Below are positions 8,316-17,177 of a stretch of DNA of 58,499 nucleotides, in pieces. Numbering within the stretch: the first letter of the stretch is position 1; every line of letters starts with the position of its first letter. Below the pieces are notes generated by a model that worked only from the letters and a program-made list of their open reading frames with translations, ran no database searches and was not told the origin of the DNA. The DNA comes from a virus: IMG/VR virus record IMGVR_UViG_3300038701_003495, positions 1 to 58,499 of that record, one strand, 5' to 3'. Both the position numbers and the translations under genes were made by a program.

Positions 8316-9791
8316 TTAACTTGAGGTGTCGAAAACGATTGTTGGGTTGCCGGCTAGAAACCATGGTCCGCTCGGCATCTTGGCTGCCGCGTTGACACCG
8401 GAAAGGTAGAGGCTCGGCGACCTGTCCACCCAGGTGAGTCCATCGTCGAAACTTACGAATAGCTCGTCGTCAGAGGACCAAAGCAACATCGTGCCTTCAG
8501 CCTCGATGAAGCCTCGCCAGTCACCGCTTGTGGAGGGTGGCGTCTCAAACTCAGACCAAGTCTCGGCGTCGGTGCTTTCAATGAACGCCCCGCTTTGACC
8601 AACCGCGAGCCATCGACCGTTGATGAAGTGAACCTCTGACAGGTAGCCGAGCCCCGAGGGTGCTGTTCGTGCAGTCCAAGTTGAACCATCGGCTGAGGTC
8701 TGAATCTTGCCTGTGTCAGAGCCTGCACCGACTGCGACAAACAACGAGCCATTCCAGTTGATGTCGCGAACGTCGGTGATGCCGGAGTCTAGAGTCACGG
8801 CGGCCCATGACGTCCCGTCGGCGGCTATCGCGACCTCGTAGGCCCCAGCGTTGTCGTTACCGAAGGCATAGAAGTCAGTATCCAGAAACCTAACGCCGTT
8901 GACGTTGTTGAGACCAGTGCCGAAGGTATAGGTCGTGTAGCTCGCGCCCTGGTCGGTGCTCACACCACAGCCCAGGCGCTCCACACCGACCACCACATCG
9001 CCTGATGGGTCGTAGGCAATGCCGCTAATGTTGCTCCCGATATCCTGAATCGCTGACCAGGTTGCGCCGCTATCCGTGCTGAGGCACATCCAGTCGTCAC
9101 CAGCCGCCACCAGCTTCGTGGTGGAATCGAGATGAACAATCGAGCTGAACTCATCGACACCCTGCTCAGACCACGGTCGACGGTCGTCGTTCGCAACGCA
9201 CCAGTTAACCACGGCCGCCACGGTGTGGAGCGGCTTCGACACGTTGTATTGGCATTGAAGGTGCTCGTCTTGTGTGGACTCAAGCGGAACGACCATCTCG
9301 AAACGAAAGAGAAACTCGAAGGCCCAGCACCGGTCACCGGCCAGGGCAACGCCAGCTCTAGGAGGCTGATGAATGCGCACCTCGCGAGAGCTAAACCCTA
9401 GGTCATCGGCAAGCGACTCGAAGAACGACAGAGACGAGTCGCCTCGCCCGCGGATACGAGCCAACAGCAGCGTTCGGCGCCCTGCCTCGGTATCAGGTAC
9501 GTCGCATTCGCCGGGAAGGCCGAAAGCGGTCTCCCAGTCACCAAGAAGCTCAAGTGTGAGTCCCGGGTCAGCCTCCCTTAAAAGGTCCAGCGCTCGGAGG
9601 TGAACGCGCCCAAACTCGTGTGAAAGACCTCGCAGCAGGGAGTGAATCTCGGTGCCCACATCCATGAGCCACATCGCGCCTCGAGGCATCAAGGCCTTCA
9701 GCGACGCGAGGTATTCGTCGGTCATCAGATCAGCGTGACCGATAGCGGGAGCGCCAACGCCACCACCTGCTATGAGGTTACGAAGCGGCAT
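8316..9791 (-). CDS. gp48/YmfQ-like baseplate protein fused to a BNR-type beta-propeller, 491 aa
   Basis: Residues 20-190 look like the DUF2313/YmfQ (Mu gp48) baseplate protein: DEYLASLKALMPRG at the start, a helical middle with DWETAFGLP, then LLARIRGRGDSS. Residues about 200-490 contain repeated Asp-box-like motifs (STDSGATWS, STDQGASYT, SADGSTWTA, SFDDGLTWV), the mark of sialidase/BNR-type propellers. A fibre-connecting baseplate protein thus carries a possible glycan-binding head. The start overlaps the previous stop (TAATG). Confidence 0.75.
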   Translation of the reverse strand: MPLRNLIAGGGVGAPAIGHADLMTDEYLASLKALMPRGAMWLMDVGTEIHSLLRGLSHEFGRVHLRALDLLREADPGLTLELLGDWETAFGLPGECDVPDTEAGRRTLLLARIRGRGDSSLSFFESLADDLGFSSREVRIHQPPRAGVALAGDRCWAFEFLFRFEMVVPLESTQDEHLQCQYNVSKPLHTVAAVVNWCVANDDRRPWSEQGVDEFSSIVHLDSTTKLVAAGDDWMCLSTDSGATWSAIQDIGSNISGIAYDPSGDVVVGVERLGCGVSTDQGASYTTYTFGTGLNNVNGVRFLDTDFYAFGNDNAGAYEVAIAADGTSWAAVTLDSGITDVRDINWNGSLFVAVGAGSDTGKIQTSADGSTWTARTAPSGLGYLSEVHFINGRWLAVGQSGAFIESTDAETWSEFETPPSTSGDWRGFIEAEGTMLLWSSDDELFVSFDDGLTWVDRSPSLYLSGVNAAAKMPSGPWFLAGNPTIVFDTSS

Positions 9792-10198
9792 TACCCAAGG
9801 CCTACCTTGAGAGAACCCGAGACGAACCGGACCGTGGTGTTGTTGACAACATCGAGCGACGATTCGTCACCCTCAGAATCAACAACGGGCCCAAAAGCGA
9901 GCAAGTTGCCACCCGATGAAGCATCCCAAATGGCCCACCCAACAACGGTTCCCCAGGAACCACCCGACTCAGGAAAGGTCAGTGTCGCACTGCTGCTGCG
10001 GTAGTCGACGCCATTGGCATCGGTCGAGTTCGCCCAAGAGCTGGTTGCTACCCGCGCGTAGTCCGTCCCTGAGGCCTCAACGAGGCCCGTACCGTCCCTG
10101 TCCGTGGGCACCGTCGTAAGCAGGCCCAGGTAGACATCGGACGACGCAGGAAGAATCGACTCGATAGAGTAGTGTGAAAGCCCTTGCTTAGCTGCCAT
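9791..10198 (-). CDS. Phage tail/fibre-associated protein, 135 aa
   Basis: The sequence has a familiar phage pattern: YLGLLTTVPTDRDGTG, a YARV motif, a FPESGGSWGTVVGWAIWD block and GGNLLAFG near the end, seen in small structural proteins of many tailed phages. GGAG lies six bases before the ATG. It sits between the J-like baseplate gene and the gp48-like gene, so it is probably part of the baseplate rim or fibre connector. Confidence 0.7.
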   Translation of the reverse strand: MAAKQGLSHYSIESILPASSDVYLGLLTTVPTDRDGTGLVEASGTDYARVATSSWANSTDANGVDYRSSSATLTFPESGGSWGTVVGWAIWDASSGGNLLAFGPVVDSEGDESSLDVVNNTTVRFVSGSLKVGLG

Positions 10199-10207
10199 GT
10201 CGTGCTC

Positions 10208-11251
10208 CTATGCCCATGTGATTGTTCCAAGGGTTGGGAGTTCATTAGCGGCATGCGTGACGTTGGCAGCCGGCAAGGTAACCGTGTGGTCGGTCTCGCC
10301 AGCGGCTATCGAGATGGCCTCGTTTATCTGAGACAGCAGTAGCGTCGCTCCCGGTTCTGCAGCCCGGAGAATGAATGCCTCAAGCTCAGACTCGACAGCC
10401 GACCTAACCTCGGCGGTGTCAGGGGTAACCGAAATCGTTGGGTCAAGCGGCGCTGCAACCGGTGCGACAACGGTTACCGTCGCCGTGATAGGCGCAAGAC
10501 CGTTAATGTAGCTCTGAACCTCGGCGACCTTCGAAGGCGAAGGTATGATGCTCGACTCGCCGTCAACAGCGAAGTAAACCGTGACGTAACCAGGGGTCCC
10601 AACCTCCCAGGCTCGGGTGACTCCGTCGACCTCGAGGGCCCAATTGACGTAGTCCCCTGCCCCGCCGCCGAGAGCAGGCTGACGCATTCGAGCTAGTACC
10701 CTGGCCCTTAGTGCGTCCGTGCTTTCGGCCTCCGCACCGCCAGTCAAACCACTGAGGCCAACAACGGCGTCTGGGTCGAGGTTGGAAATCGGTGACACTA
10801 TCGACAGCGTCGAAGACGGCTCAGTGTTCCCGTCGCTGCCGAGTTCCACGGCCGTTACTGCTATCTCAGCGGAACCAGAAGCGACTGTTGCAACCGCATC
10901 CGTTGCAAACTCAACGCCATCTACTCGAGCGAACAATGTGCCCGACGGAATCGAGGTGCCGTTCGTTCCGGTCACCGTGATAGTTCCCGACGCGTACTCT
11001 GGGTCGTTCGGCGTGACGCCAACGATAGTCGCCCAGCGCTTGACGGTGTTCGCGTCTCCCGTGTCCGGCAGGAGCTGCTTCGAGAGAAAGAGCAGATGCC
11101 CGTGGAGCCCATGAGCGAGGCCCGCCAAAGCCCAGGCCACGGCGTTCTCGAACGAAAACCTGAGACGGGCGTCAGAGCCCGGCATTCTCAAGTTGATGTC
11201 GGAAATGGCTCGGTCTGCGAGGTTTCTCAGCGTGGGTCTATCAAAGGGCAT
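10208..11251 (-). CDS. Baseplate J-like protein (Mu gp47-like), 347 aa
   Basis: Wedge protein of the contractile-tail baseplate (Baseplate_J family). Visible features are the N-terminal RPTLRNLADRAISDIN segment, the GTSIPSGTLFARVDGVEF motif, GGAEAESTDALRARVLARM, and a C-terminal TVTVVAP strand with an ERSAVESELEAF-like helix. Length matches the family (about 350 aa). It overlaps the gp46-like gene by 11 bp. Confidence 0.93.
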   Translation of the reverse strand: MPFDRPTLRNLADRAISDINLRMPGSDARLRFSFENAVAWALAGLAHGLHGHLLFLSKQLLPDTGDANTVKRWATIVGVTPNDPEYASGTITVTGTNGTSIPSGTLFARVDGVEFATDAVATVASGSAEIAVTAVELGSDGNTEPSSTLSIVSPISNLDPDAVVGLSGLTGGAEAESTDALRARVLARMRQPALGGGAGDYVNWALEVDGVTRAWEVGTPGYVTVYFAVDGESSIIPSPSKVAEVQSYINGLAPITATVTVVAPVAAPLDPTISVTPDTAEVRSAVESELEAFILRAAEPGATLLLSQINEAISIAAGETDHTVTLPAANVTHAANELPTLGTITWA

Positions 11252-11687
11252 CGAACTGCACCTCCCACGCCGCGGTCCAGGGTGAGTATTCCATCGGGCG
11301 AAACACCTTCACGGTGAACTGCAACCAGTCGAGAGACCGGCCTCGAAGGGTTGTCACCTCGATGAGACGAGCAACCCCATCGTCGAGCATCCACTGCAAG
11401 GCTTCTTCGATGTAGTTCTTTGCGAGATTCAGATTTGCGCGGGTGGCCACCGACCGACGCAGTGTCCACAGCCTTGAACCGATGGGTCTCTCGGCGAACG
11501 TGTCGGCCCACCAGCCACCTTGGCTGACGTCCTCAAGGTCGTTGCCAACCGTGTCGGCCCTTCGATCAGTAAACAGCGAAACCAGAACCGCAGTCGATAG
11601 AGGTTGCCCGAGCACTGCGTTCCCCCCGTTGCGAAGGAAGTCGCCACGCATCAGGCGGTTGTCGTATGTCATTTGCACGGCGGTCAT
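11241..11687 (-). CDS. Baseplate wedge protein (Mu gp46 / GPW_gp25-like), 148 aa
   Basis: The features are a short RLMRGDFL opening, a SLFTDRRAD loop, a GSRLWTLRR motif and a C-terminal FRPMEYSPWTAAWEVQ-like end, as in Mu gp46/P2 W-like proteins that join the spike to the J-like wedge. It lies between the spike and J-like genes in the exact Mu order, with 4- and 11-bp overlaps. Confidence 0.88.
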   Translation of the reverse strand: MTAVQMTYDNRLMRGDFLRNGGNAVLGQPLSTAVLVSLFTDRRADTVGNDLEDVSQGGWWADTFAERPIGSRLWTLRRSVATRANLNLAKNYIEEALQWMLDDGVARLIEVTTLRGRSLDWLQFTVKVFRPMEYSPWTAAWEVQFDAL

Positions 11688-12295
11688 TTGGCTTTGACCT
11701 CCGTGGCGGCTATCTCACCTACGGGAACACCTGGGACGCCTTGAGCTGCGGGCGCGCTAATTGTGCCGACAGTCGTAGTGGCCTGTTCAGTCGCCGTTGT
11801 AGTGTGGATGTGCGCCCCATAGACACCCATGAACGCGTTGAGTTCAGACTTCAGCTTCTCCAGTTCTGCTTTGGTCGCTGGTGCCAGCGCCACGGGGTCA
11901 GTCGGGTCAGTGCCAAGATGCACCTCGCCATCGTCCTTGAGGTAAACCCGCTTGCCGTTGTGAGATGTGTAGAGCGCAACCTCACCCTCGTTAAGGCCAG
12001 TCGGCCGGTTCTCTCGATCTTCGGTGGCGACCACTATTCCGTGGGACCGGTTACCCCCAACGAAGACGGCGACCCCTTCAACGCCTGAGCCAGGCACTGA
12101 AGTGAAGCCGTACTCCTGGAACCGCTCGACGTCGTCTCGCACTTCGTCGGCAAGCAGCGAAACCTGCAGAGTCTGCGCTTTTGTATCATCGTTGATTACC
12201 GTGAGAATCGCGCGACCGACCATGAGCATCACTCTTCGATGCATCGGTGCCGCAAGCTTTCGAAATACCCGCTCGATTTGGTGAAAGGTCGTCAT
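11684..12295 (-). CDS. Baseplate spike protein (Mu gp45 / gpV-like), 203 aa
   Basis: Central membrane-piercing spike. The N-terminal RRVMLMVGRAILTVINDD OB-fold is followed by LLADEVRDDVERFQEYGFTS, which is typical of gp45. A repeating polar beta segment follows (GLNEGEVALYTSHNGKRVYL) that would form the triple-stranded needle. The C-terminus (AAQGVPGVPVGEIAATEVKAK) is low complexity, and no iron-binding HxH tip is seen. It lies directly after gpP-like with a 4-bp overlap. Confidence 0.9.
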   Translation of the reverse strand: MTTFHQIERVFRKLAAPMHRRVMLMVGRAILTVINDDTKAQTLQVSLLADEVRDDVERFQEYGFTSVPGSGVEGVAVFVGGNRSHGIVVATEDRENRPTGLNEGEVALYTSHNGKRVYLKDDGEVHLGTDPTDPVALAPATKAELEKLKSELNAFMGVYGAHIHTTTATEQATTTVGTISAPAAQGVPGVPVGEIAATEVKAK

Positions 12296-13341
12296 CCGTA
12301 CAGACCTCCACCCGAGGGTTTGGGCGCTGGCGCGTCGTAGATATCGAAGGCCTTCTTGCTCGTCAGCTCCAGAACGGCCGTAGTGCCGATCCCGAGCGAG
12401 CGCTCGAGGGCCACCGAAACAACCAGTAACTCTTCGTCGATATCGTAGCGGTCGTCTTTGACCTTAGCGATCACGTTCGGCGCCCAGAGCTTGTCTGCGT
12501 TGTCACGCCATCCTTGCACCCTGTAGGTCAGCCTTCGCGCCTTGCCAGCACGCGTATTCCGCTCCCAGGTGACTCGCTCTTTGAGTTCTCGACCCGAATC
12601 TTCGTTCTCCGCCATGAGAATCGTAGGGCGATGCAGACCGACCTGAGTATCTTCGATGGTGCGCTTGATTTGAGCCGAAGACGCCCCGTTGAAGTCGTCG
12701 TCACCCGATGCCTGGGTCTTCATCGTGTAGCTCGAGAACCTGTCCCTAAGCGAACGCATGCGGCTGCCCTCAAGAACGTTCACGCCTCGCTCGATAACCG
12801 TTTCGGTTCGGCGGCTGCCCGCACGGTCAAACACCAAGCCACCGGACGAGTTGGTAAGAAGTAGCAGCCCCCTCATCCTTGCAGCCCGCGCAAGCGATTC
12901 GTAAACGGTCTCACCTTCTTGAAGCGAGAACCGCCGAAACGCCTTGCCAGGATTAACGTTTGCGACAACTGAGACGCCGAAGGGTTGGCAGAGGTCTTTG
13001 GCAATTCTTGTCAGGGGAGCATCGCGCCACTGGCCCGAGCCCTTGATTGCAGAACAATCAACGAGCTGGCCGGTCTTGCTGCGGCCAGCTATGTCGGAAG
13101 TAGAGCCGCGTGAGTCATATCGATCGTTCGCGTCATCAACATAGCCGTCAATCACGTTCTCGTCGTCGAGCGTCACCTGAACCGGGTCGCCCTCGACAAT
13201 AGGCAGAGGGCCACCGTCTTGCGTGGCCTCTGCCGTGTACTGAACGCGGAAGTTCCCGGCGAGCTGCTCGATCGAGGTTCGGACCGAAACGCTCTGCCAG
13301 CCCTGGTAGACGAATCCATTGACTATCAAGCCGACGCTCAT
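12292..13341 (-). CDS. P: Baseplate hub protein (Mu gpP / gp44-like), 349 aa
   Basis: Hub of the baseplate, related to T4 gp27. The family start (a short strand, then YQGWQSVSVRTSIEQLAGNF) is present, with VDDANDRYDSRGSTSDIAGRS in the first domain and RLTYRVQGWRDNADKLWAPN near the end. Length matches Mu gpP. It is flanked by gpN-like and spike genes with 4-bp overlaps. Confidence 0.92.
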   Translation of the reverse strand: MSVGLIVNGFVYQGWQSVSVRTSIEQLAGNFRVQYTAEATQDGGPLPIVEGDPVQVTLDDENVIDGYVDDANDRYDSRGSTSDIAGRSKTGQLVDCSAIKGSGQWRDAPLTRIAKDLCQPFGVSVVANVNPGKAFRRFSLQEGETVYESLARAARMRGLLLLTNSSGGLVFDRAGSRRTETVIERGVNVLEGSRMRSLRDRFSSYTMKTQASGDDDFNGASSAQIKRTIEDTQVGLHRPTILMAENEDSGRELKERVTWERNTRAGKARRLTYRVQGWRDNADKLWAPNVIAKVKDDRYDIDEELLVVSVALERSLGIGTTAVLELTSKKAFDIYDAPAPKPSGGGLYG

Positions 13342-14624
13342 GACACCGTCACCTTCAAAGGCTGCAGACCAGGAACTCGAGCAGGGTTCGAAATAGAGTT
13401 CCTTCCGACTATCTCGGCCTCTCGTGTGGCATCACCGTAGAGGTCATAGGCGATCACGAGGCTTGGCTGTGTCGCCTTGGGCGTGTGCTCTACGAGCGTC
13501 GGGAGCGATTGCCCAATCTCGTTCATTCGCGCGTAAAAGGCGTCTCTGAGGTCGACGAGGGCCGACCAGACATCATCGTCAGCGTCGAGCAAGAGTTCGT
13601 TCAAGCGCTCTACAACTTCATCGCGAGAGCGCGTGACAACGTCCCTGCTGTTGAAATCGATCTGAACTAGGGCCCGTGCTCCCTCAATCGCAGCAACACG
13701 CTTGTACATCGTTTGCAACGCCGCCTGGTTCTGTCGCTCGACCTCTTTTTGACTGGCCGAGACCGTAGAGGTCACCGGAACGAGGGACGCGCTATCGGTC
13801 GTTACGTCCCTAAACACCTGAAGCAATCGGTCGGCCCTGAAGTCACCGAACAATGGCCCGGTTGTAAGAGCAGCAGCGAAACGCTCATCGAAGGTAGCTA
13901 CCTCGTCGGCAATCGTCACGATTCCACTGTAGACGGCGCCAGCAACGCCTTGGATAGCGCTCACCAAGCTCAGTGGCGCTTGAATCAACGCTGAGGCCTC
14001 TTCGACGAGGTTGTTGATAGCGCTGGCAGTGTCGTTGACTACGGACACCGCCGAACTCGCCACTGCCCGGGCTTCTCGAACGCCATCAGTAAGCGTTCCG
14101 ATCGCCGATACCGCCGCCGAGCGAACTTCTTCGATCACTCCTGATACCGAGAAGTCCTCCTCGAACTCAGCCGCGGTGGCTTCAATGGCGGCGTCAGCTT
14201 CCTGCTCAACGATAGGCGTCAGGCTTGGAAGAGCCAACGTAAGCGCATCGTCTGAAACGTTTGCGAGTTCGAGTTCGAAACGCGCGATTCCGCCCTCTCT
14301 GGTCGTCTCTCGGACCCGAACTGGTGAGACGACCTGTGCATTGAACTCGCCCCAGTAGGGATGAACAAGTCGACCTGGTCCCTTGCGCTCAAACTCGGTC
14401 CGAAGGAAGTCGCGGTCAACGTCATACTCAGGACCGAGCACATAGCAGGTCAGCGAGAAGCGTCTTGAGACACGCCCCTCGTCTTCGACCGCAGGTGTGT
14501 CGCGCCCAGGGTACTCGTGCACGACCGTGCGGCGACCGATGGTCGACTCGGCCGACTCGACGAAGAATTCGACTCCGCGAAACGAGCCCTTCCCTTCGAG
14601 GAATAGATTCTCCGACCACGCCAT
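13338..14624 (-). CDS. N: DNA circularisation / baseplate protein (Mu gpN-like), 428 aa
   Basis: The N-terminus has the DNA_circ_N features: a GSFRGVEFFVESAES block, then GRRTVVHEYPGRDTPAVEDEG and SRRFSLTCYVLG. The rest is helical. The family name is historical; in Mu the protein is part of the tail hub between tape measure and baseplate. The gene lies between the tape measure and gpP-like genes, and its ATG shares a base with the tape-measure stop region at 14624. Confidence 0.9.
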   Translation of the reverse strand: MAWSENLFLEGKGSFRGVEFFVESAESTIGRRTVVHEYPGRDTPAVEDEGRVSRRFSLTCYVLGPEYDVDRDFLRTEFERKGPGRLVHPYWGEFNAQVVSPVRVRETTREGGIARFELELANVSDDALTLALPSLTPIVEQEADAAIEATAAEFEEDFSVSGVIEEVRSAAVSAIGTLTDGVREARAVASSAVSVVNDTASAINNLVEEASALIQAPLSLVSAIQGVAGAVYSGIVTIADEVATFDERFAAALTTGPLFGDFRADRLLQVFRDVTTDSASLVPVTSTVSASQKEVERQNQAALQTMYKRVAAIEGARALVQIDFNSRDVVTRSRDEVVERLNELLLDADDDVWSALVDLRDAFYARMNEIGQSLPTLVEHTPKATQPSLVIAYDLYGDATREAEIVGRNSISNPARVPGLQPLKVTVS

Positions 14625-16318
14625 TACATGGCCCCAACGGCGGCATGGCCAGAATCAACATAGAAGTCTATCGGTCCGCTGCTCTCTGGGGCCCCGCCAG
14701 GAAGCAATCCGGGTGCTAGCTTTACCACGAGCTCGGCGTTAGCCGCCTTTGCGGGGGCACCAGCGTTGGCGGATGCGGCATTGATGCGTGGGCTATCAAT
14801 CAGACCAAGGTCCTTACCGAGAGATTGAAAAAGGCCGTCCATGTCCGTGGCGTCGGTCCAGGTCTTCCAGAGACCTTGTTCGCCTACGGACATCTTAATT
14901 CCGTCCAAGACCTCCCCAAAGTTCAGCGCATCCCAGTGCTTCACGAGCTGCTGAATAGCGAGAGACACAGCGGCAATGGCTGCCGCCACAGCAAGGAAGG
15001 GCGCCGCCGCCAAAGCAGCGGGCTTCAACATCCCCCAAAGCGCAACAGTGCCGACCTTCAAGGCAGGAATAATCCTTGCCCACATGCCAGCAGCAAGAAC
15101 CGAAACGTTCGTGTTGAGGAGGGCCATAGTCGCGGCATTTGCGCCGAGCGCGGGAAGCATTCTCAACACGAGAGCGGCAGTCGTCCCTGTCACTGAGAGC
15201 AATAGCCCCCCAAGTGCAATTACTAGCTGGCCCACAGCAACTATAGCGCTGGCGTTCATCGCGACCGCGACAGCGATGAGTGCGTTCTTCCAACCACCCA
15301 GACCATGAACGAGTTGCTGCACGTTCGGAATCAGTGAGCCTCTGACCCAACGGGCGAACTCTTTACCCGATTTGAAAATGCTCTTGAAAGCTTCGGAGAC
15401 TCGCGCCGCCCAAGCATCAAGTTCACCTGATTTTGTCAGGAGCTCAAGTCGGGCCGAAACAGACCTGAGGCCGTTCTTGATGAAGTCAAAGAGCCCCCCT
15501 TGCATGACCGAAAGCTTGAACTTGGTCCACGTAACTCCGAGATTCGAGACTAGGCCCGAGTAGGTATCCATAGCCCTGACCGACGCACCATCGGACATCG
15601 CGCCCATGGTATCGATCAAGAGAGATATTTCCTTTCGTCCCAGTTTCCCAGCGCTAGACATCTTCTGCAAGGCAGGCACAGAGCGTCCCATCGCCTTGGA
15701 AAGAATGTCCCAAACAGGAACGCTTCGCTCCTGAAGCTGCATAATTTCCTCACCCTGCAACTTCTGCTTGGTCCAGGCCTGACCGAGCGCGGTGACGATT
15801 CCCTCTAGTTTCTCTTGGCTAAATCCAAGCTTCGACGTTTGGTCTACAAGCGACTTCATCTGCCCGCCCATGGGGTTCATCCCAAAGGCTCGCATTTTAG
15901 CGAAGGCTTTTGCGGTTCCCTCGATTGTCATCGGCGTCTGGGTAGAGAAGTCCATGATCCAGCTCATCGCTTTCTTGCCTGCCTCAGACGAACCCTCCAG
16001 CGACTCTAGCTGTACCCTGAGATTCTCGAACTCAGATGCCGTGTCTAAGAGCTGGGTCTTAAAAAAGACACCACCAAGGCCCCCAAGAACTGCACCACGT
16101 TTAGCGACCTTGCTGAGTTCGCCGCCGAGATTCCGCATGGCGTTGCGAGTCGTTCCAGCCGACTTACGAAGTCGCTCTAACCCCAAGGATGGTGCAAGCA
16201 ATGCGTTCGGACCGCCGGCTGTCGCGCCTAATTGAGAAAGAGATCCACGAATCCGACGCACGACCTTCGTCACGCCGTCAAATGCGCGAATCCTGATCGA
16301 TGCGTTCAAGTCCGTCAT
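14624..16318 (-). CDS. Tail tape measure protein, 564 aa
   Basis: This protein sets tail length and is ejected at infection. The N-terminal half carries the TIGR02675-type tape-measure core (LSMASEFENLRVQLESLEGS-like region, SWIMDFSTQTPMT, QLQERSVPVWDILSKAMG). Hydrophobic helices lie at about residues 340-460 (VAVAMNASAIVAVGQLVIAL and others). At 564 aa it is short, which predicts a short contractile tail. It follows the frameshifted chaperone gene by 3 bp. Confidence 0.9.
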   Translation of the reverse strand: MTDLNASIRIRAFDGVTKVVRRIRGSLSQLGATAGGPNALLAPSLGLERLRKSAGTTRNAMRNLGGELSKVAKRGAVLGGLGGVFFKTQLLDTASEFENLRVQLESLEGSSEAGKKAMSWIMDFSTQTPMTIEGTAKAFAKMRAFGMNPMGGQMKSLVDQTSKLGFSQEKLEGIVTALGQAWTKQKLQGEEIMQLQERSVPVWDILSKAMGRSVPALQKMSSAGKLGRKEISLLIDTMGAMSDGASVRAMDTYSGLVSNLGVTWTKFKLSVMQGGLFDFIKNGLRSVSARLELLTKSGELDAWAARVSEAFKSIFKSGKEFARWVRGSLIPNVQQLVHGLGGWKNALIAVAVAMNASAIVAVGQLVIALGGLLLSVTGTTAALVLRMLPALGANAATMALLNTNVSVLAAGMWARIIPALKVGTVALWGMLKPAALAAAPFLAVAAAIAAVSLAIQQLVKHWDALNFGEVLDGIKMSVGEQGLWKTWTDATDMDGLFQSLGKDLGLIDSPRINAASANAGAPAKAANAELVVKLAPGLLPGGAPESSGPIDFYVDSGHAAVGAM

Positions 16319-16321
16319 CTA

Positions 16322-16764
16322 CTATCCCTTAGGGTGGTATCGACGCGCCTCCTCATGCCAAAGCAGAAGCTCGTCGACGGTCATCTTGCGAAATTCTGAA
16401 AGCTGCCAACCGAACGTGTAGGCAATGTCAGCTACCGCCCCCCTCCAGTTCTTGATCGCTTTCCCTTGGTGAAGTGCTCCACGGCGAAGCTGATTTTCTC
16501 AGCATCGGCAAAGTCTACACGTCGAATCACGGCCAAAGGTTCACCCGAAACACCCGCAGCCAAAACCACGGCCTGGCTAACATCTCCGCCAGCCCTATCC
16601 GCCGCTTCCATGTCAGCAAGGGTAAGGCGACGTGAAAACACAATCTCGTCGATCATCTCCTTGCCCTTCTTGACCGGATAGTCGAGTACCACCGTGACGC
16701 TGCCGTCTTCGTTGAAAACAACACCGTCAAGTTCTTCAGACTCACTTGTGAACGCATCGCTCAT
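16322..16764 (-). CDS. Tail assembly chaperone, -1 frameshift fusion, 147 aa
   Basis: The upstream frame stops at 16432 just after a run of G residues on the coding strand (ACT GGA GGG GGG CGG TAG, about 16449-16432). Moving to the -1 frame removes the stop and adds 38 residues (AVADIAYTFGWQLSEFRKM, then DELLLWHEEARRYHPKG), ending at TAG 16322, three bases before the tape measure ATG. The extension resembles the GpE-type chaperone tail and has no good start of its own. Tail chaperones of this kind are widely made by programmed frameshifting; Mu is reported to use -2, so -1 here would differ. Confidence 0.7.
16432..16764 (-). CDS. Tail assembly chaperone, unshifted product (Mu gp41-like), 110 aa
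   Basis: A small acidic protein (VVFNEDGSVTVVLDYPVKKG, then FSRRLTLADMEAADR) in the exact place of Mu gp41 between tube and tape measure. It is the abundant short form, while the longer form arises by frameshift at its last codons. It is expected to coat the tape measure during tail assembly and be absent from virions. Confidence 0.88.
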   Translation of the reverse strand: MSDAFTSESEELDGVVFNEDGSVTVVLDYPVKKGKEMIDEIVFSRRLTLADMEAADRAGGDVSQAVVLAAGVSGEPLAVIRRVDFADAEKISFAVEHFTKGKRSRTGGGR

Positions 16765-16806
16765 GTCGCCCTACCTTGCTTGGGGTTTAATTGGTCTCGG
16801 AAATCG

Positions 16807-17157
16807 TCAGAGAAGTTCGGCGGGCTGCCCTGAGAACTCCATTGCAACGTCGCCCTCACCACCGGTTAGCTCAGCCGGCTTTGTGCTGAACGCGTCTCGA
16901 ATCATGTAGGTGTCACCGGTGTCGGTTTCGAACTCGAGGGTGGTATCAACTGAGTTCTGCAACCCAATGAGGTCGTCACCCCCAGCGTGAGCAAGGGTGA
17001 ACTCGCACATCGAAGGCACAAGCTTCTCGGTGAAGCCGTAGACCTTGTTGCCGGTCTGCGCTGTGCGTTCCTTGCCGCCAAGAGAGAGCTTGGCCCCCTC
17101 CTTCGACCGCATGATTTCGCCGTCGACCTTGATCGTGACAATTCCTGTGAGCTTCAT
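16807..17157 (-). CDS. M: Tail tube protein (Mu gpM-like), 116 aa
   Basis: Inner tube of the contractile tail. The family pattern is clear: KLTGIVTIKVDGEIMRSKEGAKLSLGG-like opening split over two strands, then KLVPSMCEFTLAHAGGDDL and DTGDTYMIRDAF. Length matches Mu gp40 (about 118 aa). It is 20 bp downstream of the sheath gene. Confidence 0.92.
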   Translation of the reverse strand: MKLTGIVTIKVDGEIMRSKEGAKLSLGGKERTAQTGNKVYGFTEKLVPSMCEFTLAHAGGDDLIGLQNSVDTTLEFETDTGDTYMIRDAFSTKPAELTGGEGDVAMEFSGQPAELL

Positions 17158-17177
17158 GTCGTTCTCCTAGATGCCTG

